DNA of 64,000 nt, from NCBI RefSeq assembly GCF_020055635.1, contig NZ_JAIPUT010000015.1, positions 1 to 64,000 on the forward strand, written 5' to 3'. Made by a program: the position numbers and the translations under genes. The notes beneath the pieces are model-generated. The model was not told the origin of the DNA. It worked only from the letters and a program-made list of their open reading frames with translations, and searched no databases. The first letter of the stretch is position 1; the number at the start of each line of letters is the position of its first letter. Of the stretch, positions 36,919-47,535 are shown in pieces. Origin of the DNA: Marivita sp. (lineage in GTDB: Bacteria > Pseudomonadota > Alphaproteobacteria > Rhodobacterales > Rhodobacteraceae).

Positions 36919-37361
36919 GATCGCTGCATCTGGCCACGCCCGAGGACCTTCCCAGGCTCTTGCCGTTGGTGGCCGCGTTCCATGAGCACCAGAAATTCGG
37001 AACGACGCCCGAACACCAGCACGACGCGATCCTGCCGCTCTTGCAGGGCAGCCCGCATGGCGCGATCTGGCTGATCGGTCCGCGCCGTGCCCCGGTCGGC
37101 TATGTCGTGGTGTCCTTCGGCTGGTCGGTCGAATACGGCGGCATGGATGCCATCGTGGACGAATTGTTCGTCCGCAGCGCCGTGCGCAATCGCGGCATGG
37201 GATCGGATGCGCTCAACGGGCTGGCAAAGGCGCTCAAGGAGGGCGGCATCCGCGCACTGCATATCGAGGCCGATCAGACCGACGAGACCCTCAAGCGCTT
37301 TTACCAGCGCAGCAAGTTCTTCACCCGCGAGGGCTATGCCTACATGTCCCGCGAGCTGTGA
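36915..37361 (+). CDS. GNAT-family N-acetyltransferase
   Basis: 148 residues with a full GNAT domain: LATPEDLPRLLPLVAAFHEH, DELFVRSAVRNRGMGSDALN as the acetyl-CoA P-loop, and FYQRSKFFTREGYAYM near the C-terminus. Acceptor unknown. ATGA overlap with the nucleoside hydrolase implies coupled expression. Convergent with the CBS-domain gene, with a gap of 3 bases. Confidence 0.92.
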   Translation: MRSLHLATPEDLPRLLPLVAAFHEHQKFGTTPEHQHDAILPLLQGSPHGAIWLIGPRRAPVGYVVVSFGWSVEYGGMDAIVDELFVRSAVRNRGMGSDALNGLAKALKEGGIRALHIEADQTDETLKRFYQRSKFFTREGYAYMSREL

Positions 37362-37364
37362 CGG

Positions 37365-37904
37365 TCAGCCGATCGACGACACCACGATGATCATCAGGAT
37401 CGAGTAAAGCATGATCCCCCCGCCGATGAGCCAGACCGGGTAATTGCGCCCGACGCTGGCCTTGGCCAGCTCCTTCGCCTGGAAGATCAGGTCCGGCCAC
37501 GTGTAGCTGACGAAATCGCCCTGGGTGAAGATCACCATGATGCGGCCCTCGTCATCGACAACCGGCAAGCGGCGAAAACGATCATTCGACATGATGCGCA
37601 GCCAGTCGACCACGTCATCCGTGGCGCGCGCCATCCTTGGATCCTTGGTCATGATATCGGCCAATGTGGTGCTTTTGGCGTCCTTGCCCGCATTCACCAG
37701 CTTCTTCATCACGTCGCGCTCCGTGGCGATGCCGATGACCTTCTCGTCCTTGTCGACGATCACCACGGAGCCGAAGTTCTTTTCGCTCATCTCGGCCACG
37801 GCCTCTGCCACCGTCGCCGTCGGAGAAAAGCACAGCGGTTTGGGCTTGGACGCGAACTCCGGGCGATCCTTCAACGTCATGCCATATGTATTCGATGCTG
37901 CCAT
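37365..37904 (-). CDS. CBS domain pair protein with C-terminal membrane anchor
   Basis: 179 residues: two CBS motifs (about 22-80 and 88-145, with GIATERDVMKKLV and VIFTQGDFVSY) that typically bind adenosyl ligands, then one TM segment (VWLIGGGIMLYSILMIIVVSSI). Probably an energy-state sensor at the membrane; no partner domain is fused. A strong GGAGG precedes the ATG. Divergent from selO. Confidence 0.9.
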   Translation of the reverse strand: MAASNTYGMTLKDRPEFASKPKPLCFSPTATVAEAVAEMSEKNFGSVVIVDKDEKVIGIATERDVMKKLVNAGKDAKSTTLADIMTKDPRMARATDDVVDWLRIMSNDRFRRLPVVDDEGRIMVIFTQGDFVSYTWPDLIFQAKELAKASVGRNYPVWLIGGGIMLYSILMIIVVSSIG

Positions 37905-38003
37905 TCCGGAAACCTCCTTTTTGCCACCTCCCTTTGAGGCTAGCGCCGATCTGACAAAGGCAAGCCACTGGTGATGCAGGACCACCGTCCCTATATCGGG
38001 GAC

Positions 38004-39422
38004 ATGACCTTGCAGATTCCCTTCGACAACAGCTACGCCACCCTGCCCGACGGCTTTTTCGCCCGGGTAACCCCCGAGCCCGTGAAAGCACCGTCCTTGA
38101 TTGCGATCAACGCTCCGCTTGCGCACGACCTGGGCATCGACGGGCTGGATGATCCCAACCTCGCGGACGTGTTCGCCGGCAATGCCCTGCCCGAAGGCGC
38201 ATCGCCGCTGGCACAGCTTTATGCCGGCCACCAGTTCGGCCAGTACAACCCGCAGCTCGGCGACGGGCGCGCGGTGCTCTTGGGCGAGACCGTGGGCACC
38301 GATGGCATCCGCCGCGACATTCAGCTCAAGGGATCGGGTCGCACGCCCTATTCCCGCATGGGCGACGGGCGCGCCTGGCTGGGGCCTGTGCTGCGCGAAT
38401 ACGTGGTGAGCGAAGCGATGCACGCGCTTGGCGTGCCGACCACCCGCGCGCTGGCCGCCGTACGGACCGGCGAGCGGGTCGTACGGGAACAGCCCCTGCC
38501 CGGCGCCGTGCTGACCCGGGTGGCGCAAAGCCACCTGCGCGTCGGCACGTTCCAGGTCTTTGCCGCACGGGGCGACACCAAGGCGCTGCAAACGCTCTTC
38601 GACTATGCGGTCGCCCGGCATTATCCCGACGCAACCGATCCCGCGACCTTCCTGAACGCCGTCATGCAGCGTCAGGCGGCGCTGGTGGCGCACTGGCTCA
38701 GCCTCGGCTTCATCCACGGCGTGATGAACACCGACAATTGCAGCATCTCGGGCGAAACCATCGATTACGGCCCCTGCGCCTTCATGGACAGCTACCATCC
38801 CGAAACCGTCTACTCGTCGATCGACCGCTTCGGGCGCTACAGCTATGCCGCGCAGGCCGACATCATCGTGTGGAACATGGCGCAACTGGCCACCGCGCTC
38901 CTGTCGCTGATGCCCGACCCCGAAGCGGCGGTCGAGCCGTTCACCGCGCAAATCCACACCATGCCGGAAATGATCCGCCGCGCATGGCTGACGCGGTTCG
39001 CCGCCAAGATCGGCATTGCGGACCCGACGCCCGAAGATGCGCGGCTGATCACCGACCTGCTGACGCTGATGGAGATCTCCGAGGCCGATTTCACCAACAC
39101 GTTTCGCGGCCTGATCGAGGGCACCGCGCGTGACCAGTTCAGCGACCCCACCGGGTTCGACCAATGGACCGAGGCGTGGAAGACGCGGATCGCACGCGAG
39201 GAAAGCCCGCAGGAATTGATGCGCGCCGCCAACCCGGTGCTGATCCCGCGCAACCACCGGATCGAGGACATGATCGCCTCCGCCGTTGCCGGCGATGACG
39301 CCCCGTTCCACCGGCTGAACAGCGCCTATGCCGCGCCCTATGCCGATCATCCGGACCATGCCGACCTGCGCCAGCCACCGAAACCCGACGAGGTGGTTCA
39401 GGCCACGTTCTGCGGTACCTGA
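38004..39422 (+). CDS. selO: SelO family protein adenylyltransferase
   Basis: Pseudokinase-fold enzyme; family members transfer AMP from ATP to Ser, Thr or Tyr of proteins in redox control. 472 residues: [77 protein letters not shown]. These are the hallmark motifs. The C-terminus is short of the selenocysteine-like Cys region and ends QATFCGT, with a Cys four from the end. Start chosen at [11 protein letters not shown] to match relatives; an ATG at 37974 would add ten residues. The 3' end overlaps the convergent DMT gene by 25 bases. Confidence 0.95.
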   Translation: MTLQIPFDNSYATLPDGFFARVTPEPVKAPSLIAINAPLAHDLGIDGLDDPNLADVFAGNALPEGASPLAQLYAGHQFGQYNPQLGDGRAVLLGETVGTDGIRRDIQLKGSGRTPYSRMGDGRAWLGPVLREYVVSEAMHALGVPTTRALAAVRTGERVVREQPLPGAVLTRVAQSHLRVGTFQVFAARGDTKALQTLFDYAVARHYPDATDPATFLNAVMQRQAALVAHWLSLGFIHGVMNTDNCSISGETIDYGPCAFMDSYHPETVYSSIDRFGRYSYAAQADIIVWNMAQLATALLSLMPDPEAAVEPFTAQIHTMPEMIRRAWLTRFAAKIGIADPTPEDARLITDLLTLMEISEADFTNTFRGLIEGTARDQFSDPTGFDQWTEAWKTRIAREESPQELMRAANPVLIPRNHRIEDMIASAVAGDDAPFHRLNSAYAAPYADHPDHADLRQPPKPDEVVQATFCGT

Positions 39423-40312
39423 GCCTTCGGCTTGCGCCGCAGGTTGATCAGCACGATACCGACGGCGACAAGACACATCGCGCCGACAAGGCCGGGGCCC
39501 ACGGGTTCGTCCAGCAGCAGCCACCCCATCGCCACCGACAGCACCGGCGACAGGAAACTGAACGCGGCGATGTTCGAGGCCGGATAGATCGTCATCAGCC
39601 GCAGCCAGAACAGGAAGCCGAGGCTCGCCACGCAGATCGCCTGGAACCCCAGCCCGGCGAAATGCACGGCGGTCGGCACCCGGATCAGCTCGCCGAACAG
39701 CGGCGCCACGGCCAGAAGACCCACCGCCGACACCGACAACTGCCAGAACAGCTGACCTTCGGGGTTCAGCTCGGACACCTTTGTCAGCCGCACGGTCAGG
39801 GCGATCCCGGCCCAGGAAAACGCCGCAAGCAGCGCCAGAGCGTCGCCCAGCACGCTCCCGGCCTGGCGCGACTGCGGGTCGAACAGCGCCCAGATCACCC
39901 CCGCCATCGCCAGCACCAGGCCCAGCACCCGCCGCCAGGACAGGGTCTCGCCGGGCAGAACGAAATGCGCGATCACCGCCAGCCAGACCGGCATCGAGTA
40001 GAACAGGATCGAGGCGCGCGACACCGTGGTCAGGTCAAGCGACGTGAAGAGGAAGATGAACTCGATGGTGAAAAACCCGCCCAGAAGCATCCCCGGCCAG
40101 AATGTCCGCCGCAGCCCGTCCAACCTGCGCTTGCGCAGCCAGAGCCACACTCCCAGCACGCCCAGGGCCAGCACGGACCGCATTCCGGCGGCGAAGACCG
40201 GGGCAAACCCGTCATTCGTGACCTTGATGACCACCTGGTTGAACGCCAGCATCGTGGCGAACAGCACCAGCCCCGTCGCCCCGGCCAGATCGATTGCATC
40301 CTTGCGCTCCAT
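39398..40312 (-). CDS. DMT superfamily (EamA) transporter
   Basis: 304 residues with about ten hydrophobic segments in two EamA repeats; the C-terminus is basic and cytoplasmic ([13 protein letters not shown]). Probably a metabolite exporter, substrate unknown. The start [11 protein letters not shown] is preferred to a longer form that would begin within non-coding-looking sequence. It is convergent and overlapping with selO. Confidence 0.9.
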   Translation of the reverse strand: MERKDAIDLAGATGLVLFATMLAFNQVVIKVTNDGFAPVFAAGMRSVLALGVLGVWLWLRKRRLDGLRRTFWPGMLLGGFFTIEFIFLFTSLDLTTVSRASILFYSMPVWLAVIAHFVLPGETLSWRRVLGLVLAMAGVIWALFDPQSRQAGSVLGDALALLAAFSWAGIALTVRLTKVSELNPEGQLFWQLSVSAVGLLAVAPLFGELIRVPTAVHFAGLGFQAICVASLGFLFWLRLMTIYPASNIAAFSFLSPVLSVAMGWLLLDEPVGPGLVGAMCLVAVGIVLINLRRKPKAQVPQNVA

Positions 40313-40467
40313 GGCCGTCAGGGACACTCCGCAGCAGTCGGGGTCAAGCGGAAATCGCCGCGTGCCTCCCCGCGCCGAGTTACCGGACGCAAAGGTTTTT
40401 CCACATCCGCCGGACGAATCGGGCATCCTGACTGCGATCACGGCAATCAGGACGACGGAGTAACGAT

Positions 40468-41262
40468 ATGAGTCTCATGGGAACACTGGCCAAGGTGGCC
40501 ATCGGGTATGCAACAGCGCGCGGCGTGGATCACCTGTCGGGCGGCAAGGGCCTTGGCGGTCTGATGGGTGGGGCCCAGGTCGAAGGGGACAACCCGCTCG
40601 CCAAGATGCAGGCCCAGATGAGCGGCATGATGGGCGGCTCCGGCGACGGCAATCCGCTTGCCGGGATCATGGAAAAGCTGCAATCGGGCGGGCTCGACCT
40701 GTCGTCGATGATGGGCGGCGGTTCCAGCCAGACCGGCGACCGGACCGGTGGCGACAGCGGCGGCCTTCTGTCCTCGCTGGGTGGTGGCAGCGGTGCCGGT
40801 CTGGCGGGCATCCTGGCGGCCGCCGGCGGCATGGCGGCGATGGGCGGCAAGAACATGGGGGGCATGCTCGACCAGTTCTCCAAGTCCGGCGCGGCCGGGC
40901 CCGAAGCGGAACAGACCGCCGCGCTCATGCTGCGTGCGATGATCCAGGCCGCGAAAAGCGACGGCGGCATCGACGAGGCCGAACGCGCCAAGATCCTCGA
41001 CACCGTGGGCGAGGATGCGGATGCCGAGGATATCGCCTTCGTGCAGGACCAGCTTGCCGCGCCGGTCGATGTCGACGCCTTGGCCGGCGACACGCCGGCA
41101 CCGCTGCGCAGCCAGGTCTATTCCGCCTCGCTCATGACGATCCGGCTCGATACCCAGCCCGAGGCGCAATATCTCGACGCGCTGGCGCGCGCGATGGATC
41201 TTGACCAGCCCACGGTGAACGCGCTGCATATGCAGATGGGGGTGCAGCCGCTTTACAGCTGA
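40468..41262 (+). CDS. DUF533 / TerB-like protein
   Basis: 264 residues. The N-terminal 145 residues are Gly/Met/Ser-rich low complexity (GGLMGG, SGMMGGSGDG, LSSLGGGSGAG). The C-terminal 115 residues are a helical DUF533 domain related to TerB (MLRAMIQAAKSDGGIDEAERAKIL). Function unknown. It starts after AACGAT with a weak ribosome binding site and is followed 15 bases later by a DMT transporter gene in the same direction. Confidence 0.88.
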   Translation: MSLMGTLAKVAIGYATARGVDHLSGGKGLGGLMGGAQVEGDNPLAKMQAQMSGMMGGSGDGNPLAGIMEKLQSGGLDLSSMMGGGSSQTGDRTGGDSGGLLSSLGGGSGAGLAGILAAAGGMAAMGGKNMGGMLDQFSKSGAAGPEAEQTAALMLRAMIQAAKSDGGIDEAERAKILDTVGEDADAEDIAFVQDQLAAPVDVDALAGDTPAPLRSQVYSASLMTIRLDTQPEAQYLDALARAMDLDQPTVNALHMQMGVQPLYS

Positions 41263-41277
41263 TCCCGACGTACCTTC

Positions 41278-42123
41278 ATGAAGGGTCTTCTTCTGGCGTG
41301 TACCGGTGTCCTGATCCTGACACCGGACGCACTTCTCATCCGCATGTCCGGGCTGGACGCCGCCCCCCTTGTCGCGTGGCGGGGACTGGCGATGGGAACG
41401 CTGTTTCTCGTCGCCGCCACGCTGACCGGCCAGATGCGCCTGCTGCCGCGCCTTGTCTCGGGGGCAGGTGTCGGGCTGGTGCTGGCGCAATGGGCCAATG
41501 CCGCGCTTTTTGCACCCGCCATCGCGATGGCGCCGGTGGCGCTGGTGCTGATCGCCGTCGCCACCGTCCCGATCTGGGCGGCGTTGCTGTCCTGGCTGCT
41601 TTACCGGCATCCGACCCGCCCGGCGACATGGATCACCATCGTCGCGGTGATCGCGGGTGTGCTTCTGGCGATGTCCGGCAAGACCGATCTGGCCTTCAGC
41701 GCCACTGCCCTGTTCGGCGTGGCCTTCGGCCTGGGCGTGGCGCTCAGCCTGGCGCTCAGCTTCACGCTGCTGCGGCACAACCCGGACTTGCCCCTGCTCA
41801 CCGCCGTGGGCACCGGGTCGCTGCTGGCCGGGCTGAGCGGCTTTGCCCTGACCACCCCGACCGAGATGGGGTCCGGCACGACATGGGCCATCGCGACGGC
41901 AAGCTTTGTCGTGTTGCCGCTGTCCTTCTACCTGATGTCCGAAGCCTCGCGCCTCACCGCCTCGGTGAATGTCAGCCTCGTGTTGCTGCTGGAGACCGTG
42001 CTCGGCCCGCTCTGGGTCTGGATCGTGCTGCGCGAACTGCCGACCCCGAACATGTTCCTCGGAGGGGTCATCGTGATCACGGCGCTGGCCCTCTATCTCT
42101 GGCATCTGCGGCGCAGGGCGTAA
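41278..42123 (+). CDS. DMT superfamily (EamA) transporter
   Basis: 281 residues with about ten TM segments; the first helix begins at residue 2 (GLLLACTGVLILTPDALLIRM). Family-like residues RLTASVNVSLVLLLETVLGPLWVW mark the second EamA repeat. Substrate unknown. Probably cotranscribed with the DUF533 gene. Confidence 0.9.
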   Translation: MKGLLLACTGVLILTPDALLIRMSGLDAAPLVAWRGLAMGTLFLVAATLTGQMRLLPRLVSGAGVGLVLAQWANAALFAPAIAMAPVALVLIAVATVPIWAALLSWLLYRHPTRPATWITIVAVIAGVLLAMSGKTDLAFSATALFGVAFGLGVALSLALSFTLLRHNPDLPLLTAVGTGSLLAGLSGFALTTPTEMGSGTTWAIATASFVVLPLSFYLMSEASRLTASVNVSLVLLLETVLGPLWVWIVLRELPTPNMFLGGVIVITALALYLWHLRRRA

Positions 42124-42196
42124 TTTTTGACCCCGGCTTATGGCAAAGACGCGTGCAGTTGGCTAAACCCGGCGCAGCATGCAAAGAGGCCCGGCG

Positions 42197-42607
42197 ATGT
42201 CCGACACCATCATTTCGCGCTGTGAAGCCCAGGGGCTGCGGCTGACCGACCAACGGCGCACCATCGCGCAGGTGCTGGAAGACTCGCGGGACCACCCGCA
42301 TGTCGAAGAGCTTTATGCACGCGCCTCGGGCATCGACCCGAACATCTCGATCGCCACGGTGTACCGGACGGTCAAACTGTTCGAAGAGGCGGGGATCCTC
42401 GAAAAGGTCGATTTCGGCGATGGCCGCGCCCGTTACGAAGATGCCGAGCGCGATCACCACGACCACCTGATCGACCTGCAAACCGGCAAGGTGATCGAAT
42501 TCGTCGACCCCGAGATCGAGGCCTTGCAGGAAAAGATCGCCGCCAAGCTGGGCTACAGGCTCAAGGGTCACAAGCTCGAGCTTTACGGCGTGCCGATCAA
42601 GAAGTGA
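42197..42607 (+). CDS. fur: Fur-family transcriptional regulator
   Basis: 136-residue metal-responsive repressor: winged helix at 1-80 (RLTDQRRTIAQVLE, ISIATVYRTVKLFEEAG) and a dimerisation domain with the metal-binding HHDHLIDLQTGKVIEF (His87, His88, His90). The structural-zinc CxxC pairs of E. coli Fur are missing; the only cysteine is at 9. This is common in alphaproteobacterial Fur/Mur proteins, which often sense manganese. GAGG precedes the ATG at 42197; an upstream ATG has no site. Confidence 0.93.
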   Translation: MSDTIISRCEAQGLRLTDQRRTIAQVLEDSRDHPHVEELYARASGIDPNISIATVYRTVKLFEEAGILEKVDFGDGRARYEDAERDHHDHLIDLQTGKVIEFVDPEIEALQEKIAAKLGYRLKGHKLELYGVPIKK

Positions 42608-42672
42608 CGCTGCCGCGGCGCGCGGTGCCGACGGGTCTGGCCTCTGGCCGCAAAGAGGCGTAGCCCAGCCGA

Positions 42673-43566
42673 ATGCAAACCGTGCGCGCCATCCTTCTGA
42701 TGATCCTCGCGATGGCGCTTCTGGCGCTCAGCGACCTGTTCATCAAGCTGTCCTCGCAGGTCCTGACGCCGGGCCACGTGATGTTCTTTCTCAGCCTGGG
42801 CGGTACGCTGGTCTTCATCCTGATCGCCCGGATGCAAGGCGCGACGCTTCTCAGCCGCGATGCGCTGCACCCGTGGGTTCTGGCGCGCAGCGGTCTTGAA
42901 ATCATAGGCGGCATCGGCCTTGTCATGTCCATCGGGCGGATTCCGCTGTCGCTCTTTGCCGCGATCATGCAGATGGCGCCGCTGGTTGTGACATTGGGTG
43001 CCGCGGTCTTTCTCAAGGAACCAGTCGGGCCGCGGCGCTGGATCGCGATCCTGGCCGGGATCGTCGGCATGCTGCTGGTGATCCGGCCCGGTGCCGCGGG
43101 CTTCGAACCCGCCGCGCTCTTTGCCGTGATGGGGGTGTGCGGGCTTGGGCTGCGCGACCTGATCACCCGCCTTTCGCCGCCGCATATCCCCTCGATCTCG
43201 TTGGCAACATGGGGATTTTCCGCCACCATCCCGATGGGGCTCATCCTGATGCTCGTGATGCAGCAACCGGTCACCGTGACGACCACGACAATCTGGCACA
43301 TGGGGGTGGCCATCGTCGTGACCGCCGCCGGCTATTATGCCGTGACCCAGGCCATGCGCATGGCCCCGGCGGCCATCGTCTCCCCGTTCCGCTATACGCG
43401 ACTGATTTTCTCGATGAGCGTCGGAATCCTGATCTTTGGAGAACGCCCGGACGGGCTGACGCTGCTGGGCGCGGGGATCATTCTCTCGGCGGGGCTCTAT
43501 GCGCTTTACCGGGAACGCAAACTGGCGCTGGCGCGCGATCCGGTGGTGGCGCAAACAGTGCGTTAG
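42673..43566 (+). CDS. DMT superfamily (EamA) transporter
   Basis: 297 residues, ten TM segments in two EamA repeats (IIGGIGLVMSIGRIPLSLFAAIMQMAPLVVTLGAAVFLKEPVG is typical). Third DMT gene within 4.2 kb. Substrate unknown. It starts 65 bases after fur. Its stop codon lies within an operator-like palindrome that may belong to eno. Confidence 0.92.
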   Translation: MQTVRAILLMILAMALLALSDLFIKLSSQVLTPGHVMFFLSLGGTLVFILIARMQGATLLSRDALHPWVLARSGLEIIGGIGLVMSIGRIPLSLFAAIMQMAPLVVTLGAAVFLKEPVGPRRWIAILAGIVGMLLVIRPGAAGFEPAALFAVMGVCGLGLRDLITRLSPPHIPSISLATWGFSATIPMGLILMLVMQQPVTVTTTTIWHMGVAIVVTAAGYYAVTQAMRMAPAAIVSPFRYTRLIFSMSVGILIFGERPDGLTLLGAGIILSAGLYALYRERKLALARDPVVAQTVR

Positions 43567-43573
43567 CGCTAGC
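43562..43573. promoter_or_regulatory. LacI-type operator candidate upstream of eno
   Basis: GTTAGCGCTAGC differs in one base from the perfect zwf palindrome GTTAGCGCTAAC. It overlaps the DMT stop codon, about 72 bases before the eno start. Confidence 0.45.
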
Positions 43574-43617
43574 AGGCCCAGTTTACTTTGCGTCCGTCCC
43601 TGATATACCGCCGCTGA

Positions 43618-44922
<1,305 letters not shown>

Positions 44923-44930
44923 GGTTTCGA

Positions 44931-44981
44931 ATTTTCCTTCGGAAAATCCGACAGGCCGGGCGCTGCGCGCCCGGCTTTTTT
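44931..44981 (+). terminator. eno terminator, double hairpin
   Basis: ATTTTCC-TTC-GGAAAAT (44931-44947) is followed by GCCGGGCGC-TGC-GCGCCCGGC (44955-44975) and T6. The layout, and the ATATTT...GAGAAG tail at 44984-45000, resembles the dispersed repeat at 16952-17018. Confidence 0.93.
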
Positions 44982-45016
44982 GCATATTTGGAAAGAGAAG
45001 AAGATCAGGACAGGGC

Positions 45017-45472
45017 TTAACTGCCCGCCTTCGGATCCTTGTAGATGCCCTGTTCCTTCAGCGCGTCGACAACCTCGGCGGGCATGTATTCCTCGTCATG
45101 CTTGGCGAGGATCTCGGAGGCTTCGAACACGCCGTTCACGAAGCGGCCGGTTCCGACCATGCCTTCGTTCTCGGAGAACAGGTCCGGCAGCACCCCGGAA
45201 TAGGTCACCGGCACGGTGGCGCCACCGTCGGTCACGCTGAAGGACACGGTGGACCCCTGCCCCCGGACAATCGAGCCTTCCTCGACAAGGCCGCCGATGC
45301 GGAAGGTTTCGTTCGGCGCGGGCGGCTCTGCCACCACCTGGCTGGGCGAGCGGAAGAAGTTGATCCCGTCGCGCATGCCATAGCCGATCAGCGCGGTCGA
45401 CAGCACCAGCGCCACGGTGGCCAGGGCGATCACCTGGATGCGCCGTTGTTTCTTGAGCGATTTCAGAGCCAC
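45017..45472 (-). CDS. ccmE: Cytochrome c maturation haem chaperone CcmE
   Basis: Carries haem covalently to CcmF. 151 residues: N-terminal anchor (VIALATVALVLSTALIGYGM), a beta-barrel OB-fold domain, and the haem-binding His125 in AKHDEEYMP. Third in the minus-strand run murI-argC-ccmE. The gap of 152 bases after argC may hold its own promoter. ccmF and ccmH lie elsewhere in the window, at 27.2-29.7 kb. Confidence 0.97.
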   Translation of the reverse strand: MALKSLKKQRRIQVIALATVALVLSTALIGYGMRDGINFFRSPSQVVAEPPAPNETFRIGGLVEEGSIVRGQGSTVSFSVTDGGATVPVTYSGVLPDLFSENEGMVGTGRFVNGVFEASEILAKHDEEYMPAEVVDALKEQGIYKDPKAGS

Positions 45473-45624
45473 GGAATCCTCCCGACAAAGCCTGCTTCAA
45501 TATAGACATGGAAAGACCGCGCGCAAACTGCGCCAGATCAATTTGCCGCAGTCTGATTTCACTTTTTCTTCCCTGCGTGGCCCGGCATTGCGTTCGAAGA
45601 GCACTGGGCCAGGCCGGGAAACGG

Positions 45625-46653
45625 TCAAGGGAAGCAGGGCGCCAGCATCAGGCCCGTCGTTTCCGGCAGACCGAGCATCAGGTTCGCGTTCTGCAACGCC
45701 TGCCCCGACGACCCCTTGGTCAGGTTGTCGAGCGCCGCCACCACGATGGCGCGGCCGTCGATCCGGTCGCCGGTGACGCCGATATGGCAGAAATTCGATC
45801 CGCGCACATGATGCGTCGAGGGGGTTTCGCCGAAGGGCAGCACCTCGATGAAGGGCTCTTTGGCATAGGCCGTGGCCAGGGCGCCGTGAACCGCCTGCGC
45901 GTCGCCGCTGACATAGCAGGTTGCAAGGATGCCGCGGTTTGCCGGGATCAGGTGCGGGGTGAACTGAACGCGGACCTCTTCACCCGCCAGGGCGCTGAAT
46001 TCCTGATCGAATTCCCCAAGATGCCGATGCGTGCCGCCGACCGCATAGGCGTTGGTGCCCTCGGACAGCTCGGCGTGCAGGAGGTTCTCCTTGAGCGACC
46101 TTCCCGCGCCCGAGACCGCACATTTCAGGTCGAGGATGATGTCTTTCAACCCGATCACCTTGTCGGCAATCAACGGGCGTAGGACATATTGCCCGGTCGC
46201 CGCATTGCAGCCGGTGCCAGCCACCAGACGCGCCCCGCGGATGGCCTCGCGATAGAATTCGGTCAGGCCGTAGACCGCCTCGTGCTGCATCTCGACCGCC
46301 GCATGCGGATTGCCATACCACTTTTCGTACTCGGCCGGATCACGCAGCCGGAAATCCGCCGAAAGGTCGACGATTTTCAGGTGTTCGGGCAGTCTCGAAA
46401 TCACCTCCTGGCTGGTCTTGTGCGGCAGCGCGCAGAAGCACAGGTCGATGTCGGAAAAATCGATCTCTTCCCAGGTCACGAGCTGCGGCAGGTCGAGATG
46501 GCGCAGGAAGGGAAAGACCTGCGCGATGCTCTGGCCCGCCTTGGAATTCGCGGCCAGCGCGGCGATTTCCATATCGGGATGGGTGGCGATCAGGCGCAGC
46601 AATTCGGCCCCGGTATAGCCGCTGGCGCCGATGATGGCGATTTTTTGGGTCAT
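45625..46653 (-). CDS. argC: N-acetyl-gamma-glutamyl-phosphate reductase
   Basis: Third step of arginine synthesis, NADPH-dependent. 342 residues: [15 protein letters not shown] nucleotide-binding motif, LPHKTSQEV, and the nucleophile Cys149 in [13 protein letters not shown]. The last differs slightly from the common GCYPT signature but is usual for this clade. Lies between murI and ccmE on the minus strand. Confidence 0.97.
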   Translation of the reverse strand: MTQKIAIIGASGYTGAELLRLIATHPDMEIAALAANSKAGQSIAQVFPFLRHLDLPQLVTWEEIDFSDIDLCFCALPHKTSQEVISRLPEHLKIVDLSADFRLRDPAEYEKWYGNPHAAVEMQHEAVYGLTEFYREAIRGARLVAGTGCNAATGQYVLRPLIADKVIGLKDIILDLKCAVSGAGRSLKENLLHAELSEGTNAYAVGGTHRHLGEFDQEFSALAGEEVRVQFTPHLIPANRGILATCYVSGDAQAVHGALATAYAKEPFIEVLPFGETPSTHHVRGSNFCHIGVTGDRIDGRAIVVAALDNLTKGSSGQALQNANLMLGLPETTGLMLAPCFP

Positions 46654-46698
46654 GACAGACCTCCGATGACAGGGTGGAAGACGGGTATGCGGATCGGC

Positions 46699-47511
46699 TC
46701 AGGCGGGCTCGAACTGGATCCGTCGTCGCAGGAACTGGGTGGCGTGATCGGACACGCGTTTCGGATCGCCGGTGGTCAGGAACATCGCGCTCTGGCCCGA
46801 TCCGTGCATGTTCGGATGCCGATCAAGATAATCCGCCAAGGACGCGGCCACAAGGTTCGCCTGAGAATAGACCGCCACTTCGGGCCCGAGCGCATCCTGA
46901 AACACTTCCTGCATCAGCGGGTAATGCGTGCAGCCGAGGATCGCCGCCTGCGGGGTCGGCATCTTGCGTTTGAGCGCATCGACATGGGACCGCACCAGCG
47001 CTTCGGCGAGGATCATGTCACCTTCTTCGATGGCATCGACAAGGCCGCCGCAGGCCTGCGCCTCGACATCGACACCGATGGCGCGGAAGGCCAGTTCGCG
47101 CTGGAACGCGCGGCTGCGCACCGTCGCCGGTGTGGCAAACAAGGCCACATGTTGAACCGCCACTTCGCGCGGCGGAGAATTGTCGCCCCATTGCCGTTCT
47201 GTCAGTGCCTCGATCAGCGGCACGAACACGCCCAGCACCCGCTTGTCGCGCGGAATCCAGCTTTCCTGCATCCGGCGCAACGCGGCCGCAGAGGCGGTGT
47301 TGCAGGCCAGGATCACCAGGTCGCAGCCCGCGTCCCACAGCCGTTCGGTCGCGCCACAGGTCAGATTGTAGACATCATCCGCATCGCGCACGCCGTAGGG
47401 CGCGTGCTTGTTGTCGCCCAGATAGACGAAAGGCACGTCGGGCAGGCGCTTGGACACCGCGTCCAGCACCGTCAAGCCGCCCAGCCCGCTGTCAAATATG
47501 CCTACCGCCAT
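46699..47511 (-). CDS. murI: Glutamate racemase
   Basis: Makes D-glutamate for peptidoglycan. 270 residues with the two catalytic cysteines in ACNTAS (Cys70) and GCTHYPL (Cys194), and the N-terminal [11 protein letters not shown] and DNKHAPYG motifs. It follows the acyltransferase gene by 24 bases and precedes argC by 45. Confidence 0.97.
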   Translation of the reverse strand: MAVGIFDSGLGGLTVLDAVSKRLPDVPFVYLGDNKHAPYGVRDADDVYNLTCGATERLWDAGCDLVILACNTASAAALRRMQESWIPRDKRVLGVFVPLIEALTERQWGDNSPPREVAVQHVALFATPATVRSRAFQRELAFRAIGVDVEAQACGGLVDAIEEGDMILAEALVRSHVDALKRKMPTPQAAILGCTHYPLMQEVFQDALGPEVAVYSQANLVAASLADYLDRHPNMHGSGQSAMFLTTGDPKRVSDHATQFLRRRIQFEPA

Positions 47512-47535
47512 TGCGTCCTCGCCCCTGCCTGCGGG

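Noticed and set aside
37920-39524. Long minus-strand open frame opposite selO, continuing into the CBS gene
   Set aside because: The CBS gene has its own strong ribosome binding site at 37904; the extension is antisense to selO.
40447-42105. 552-codon minus-strand frame opposite the DUF533 and DMT genes
   Set aside because: Gly/Gln/His-rich shadow with no domain.
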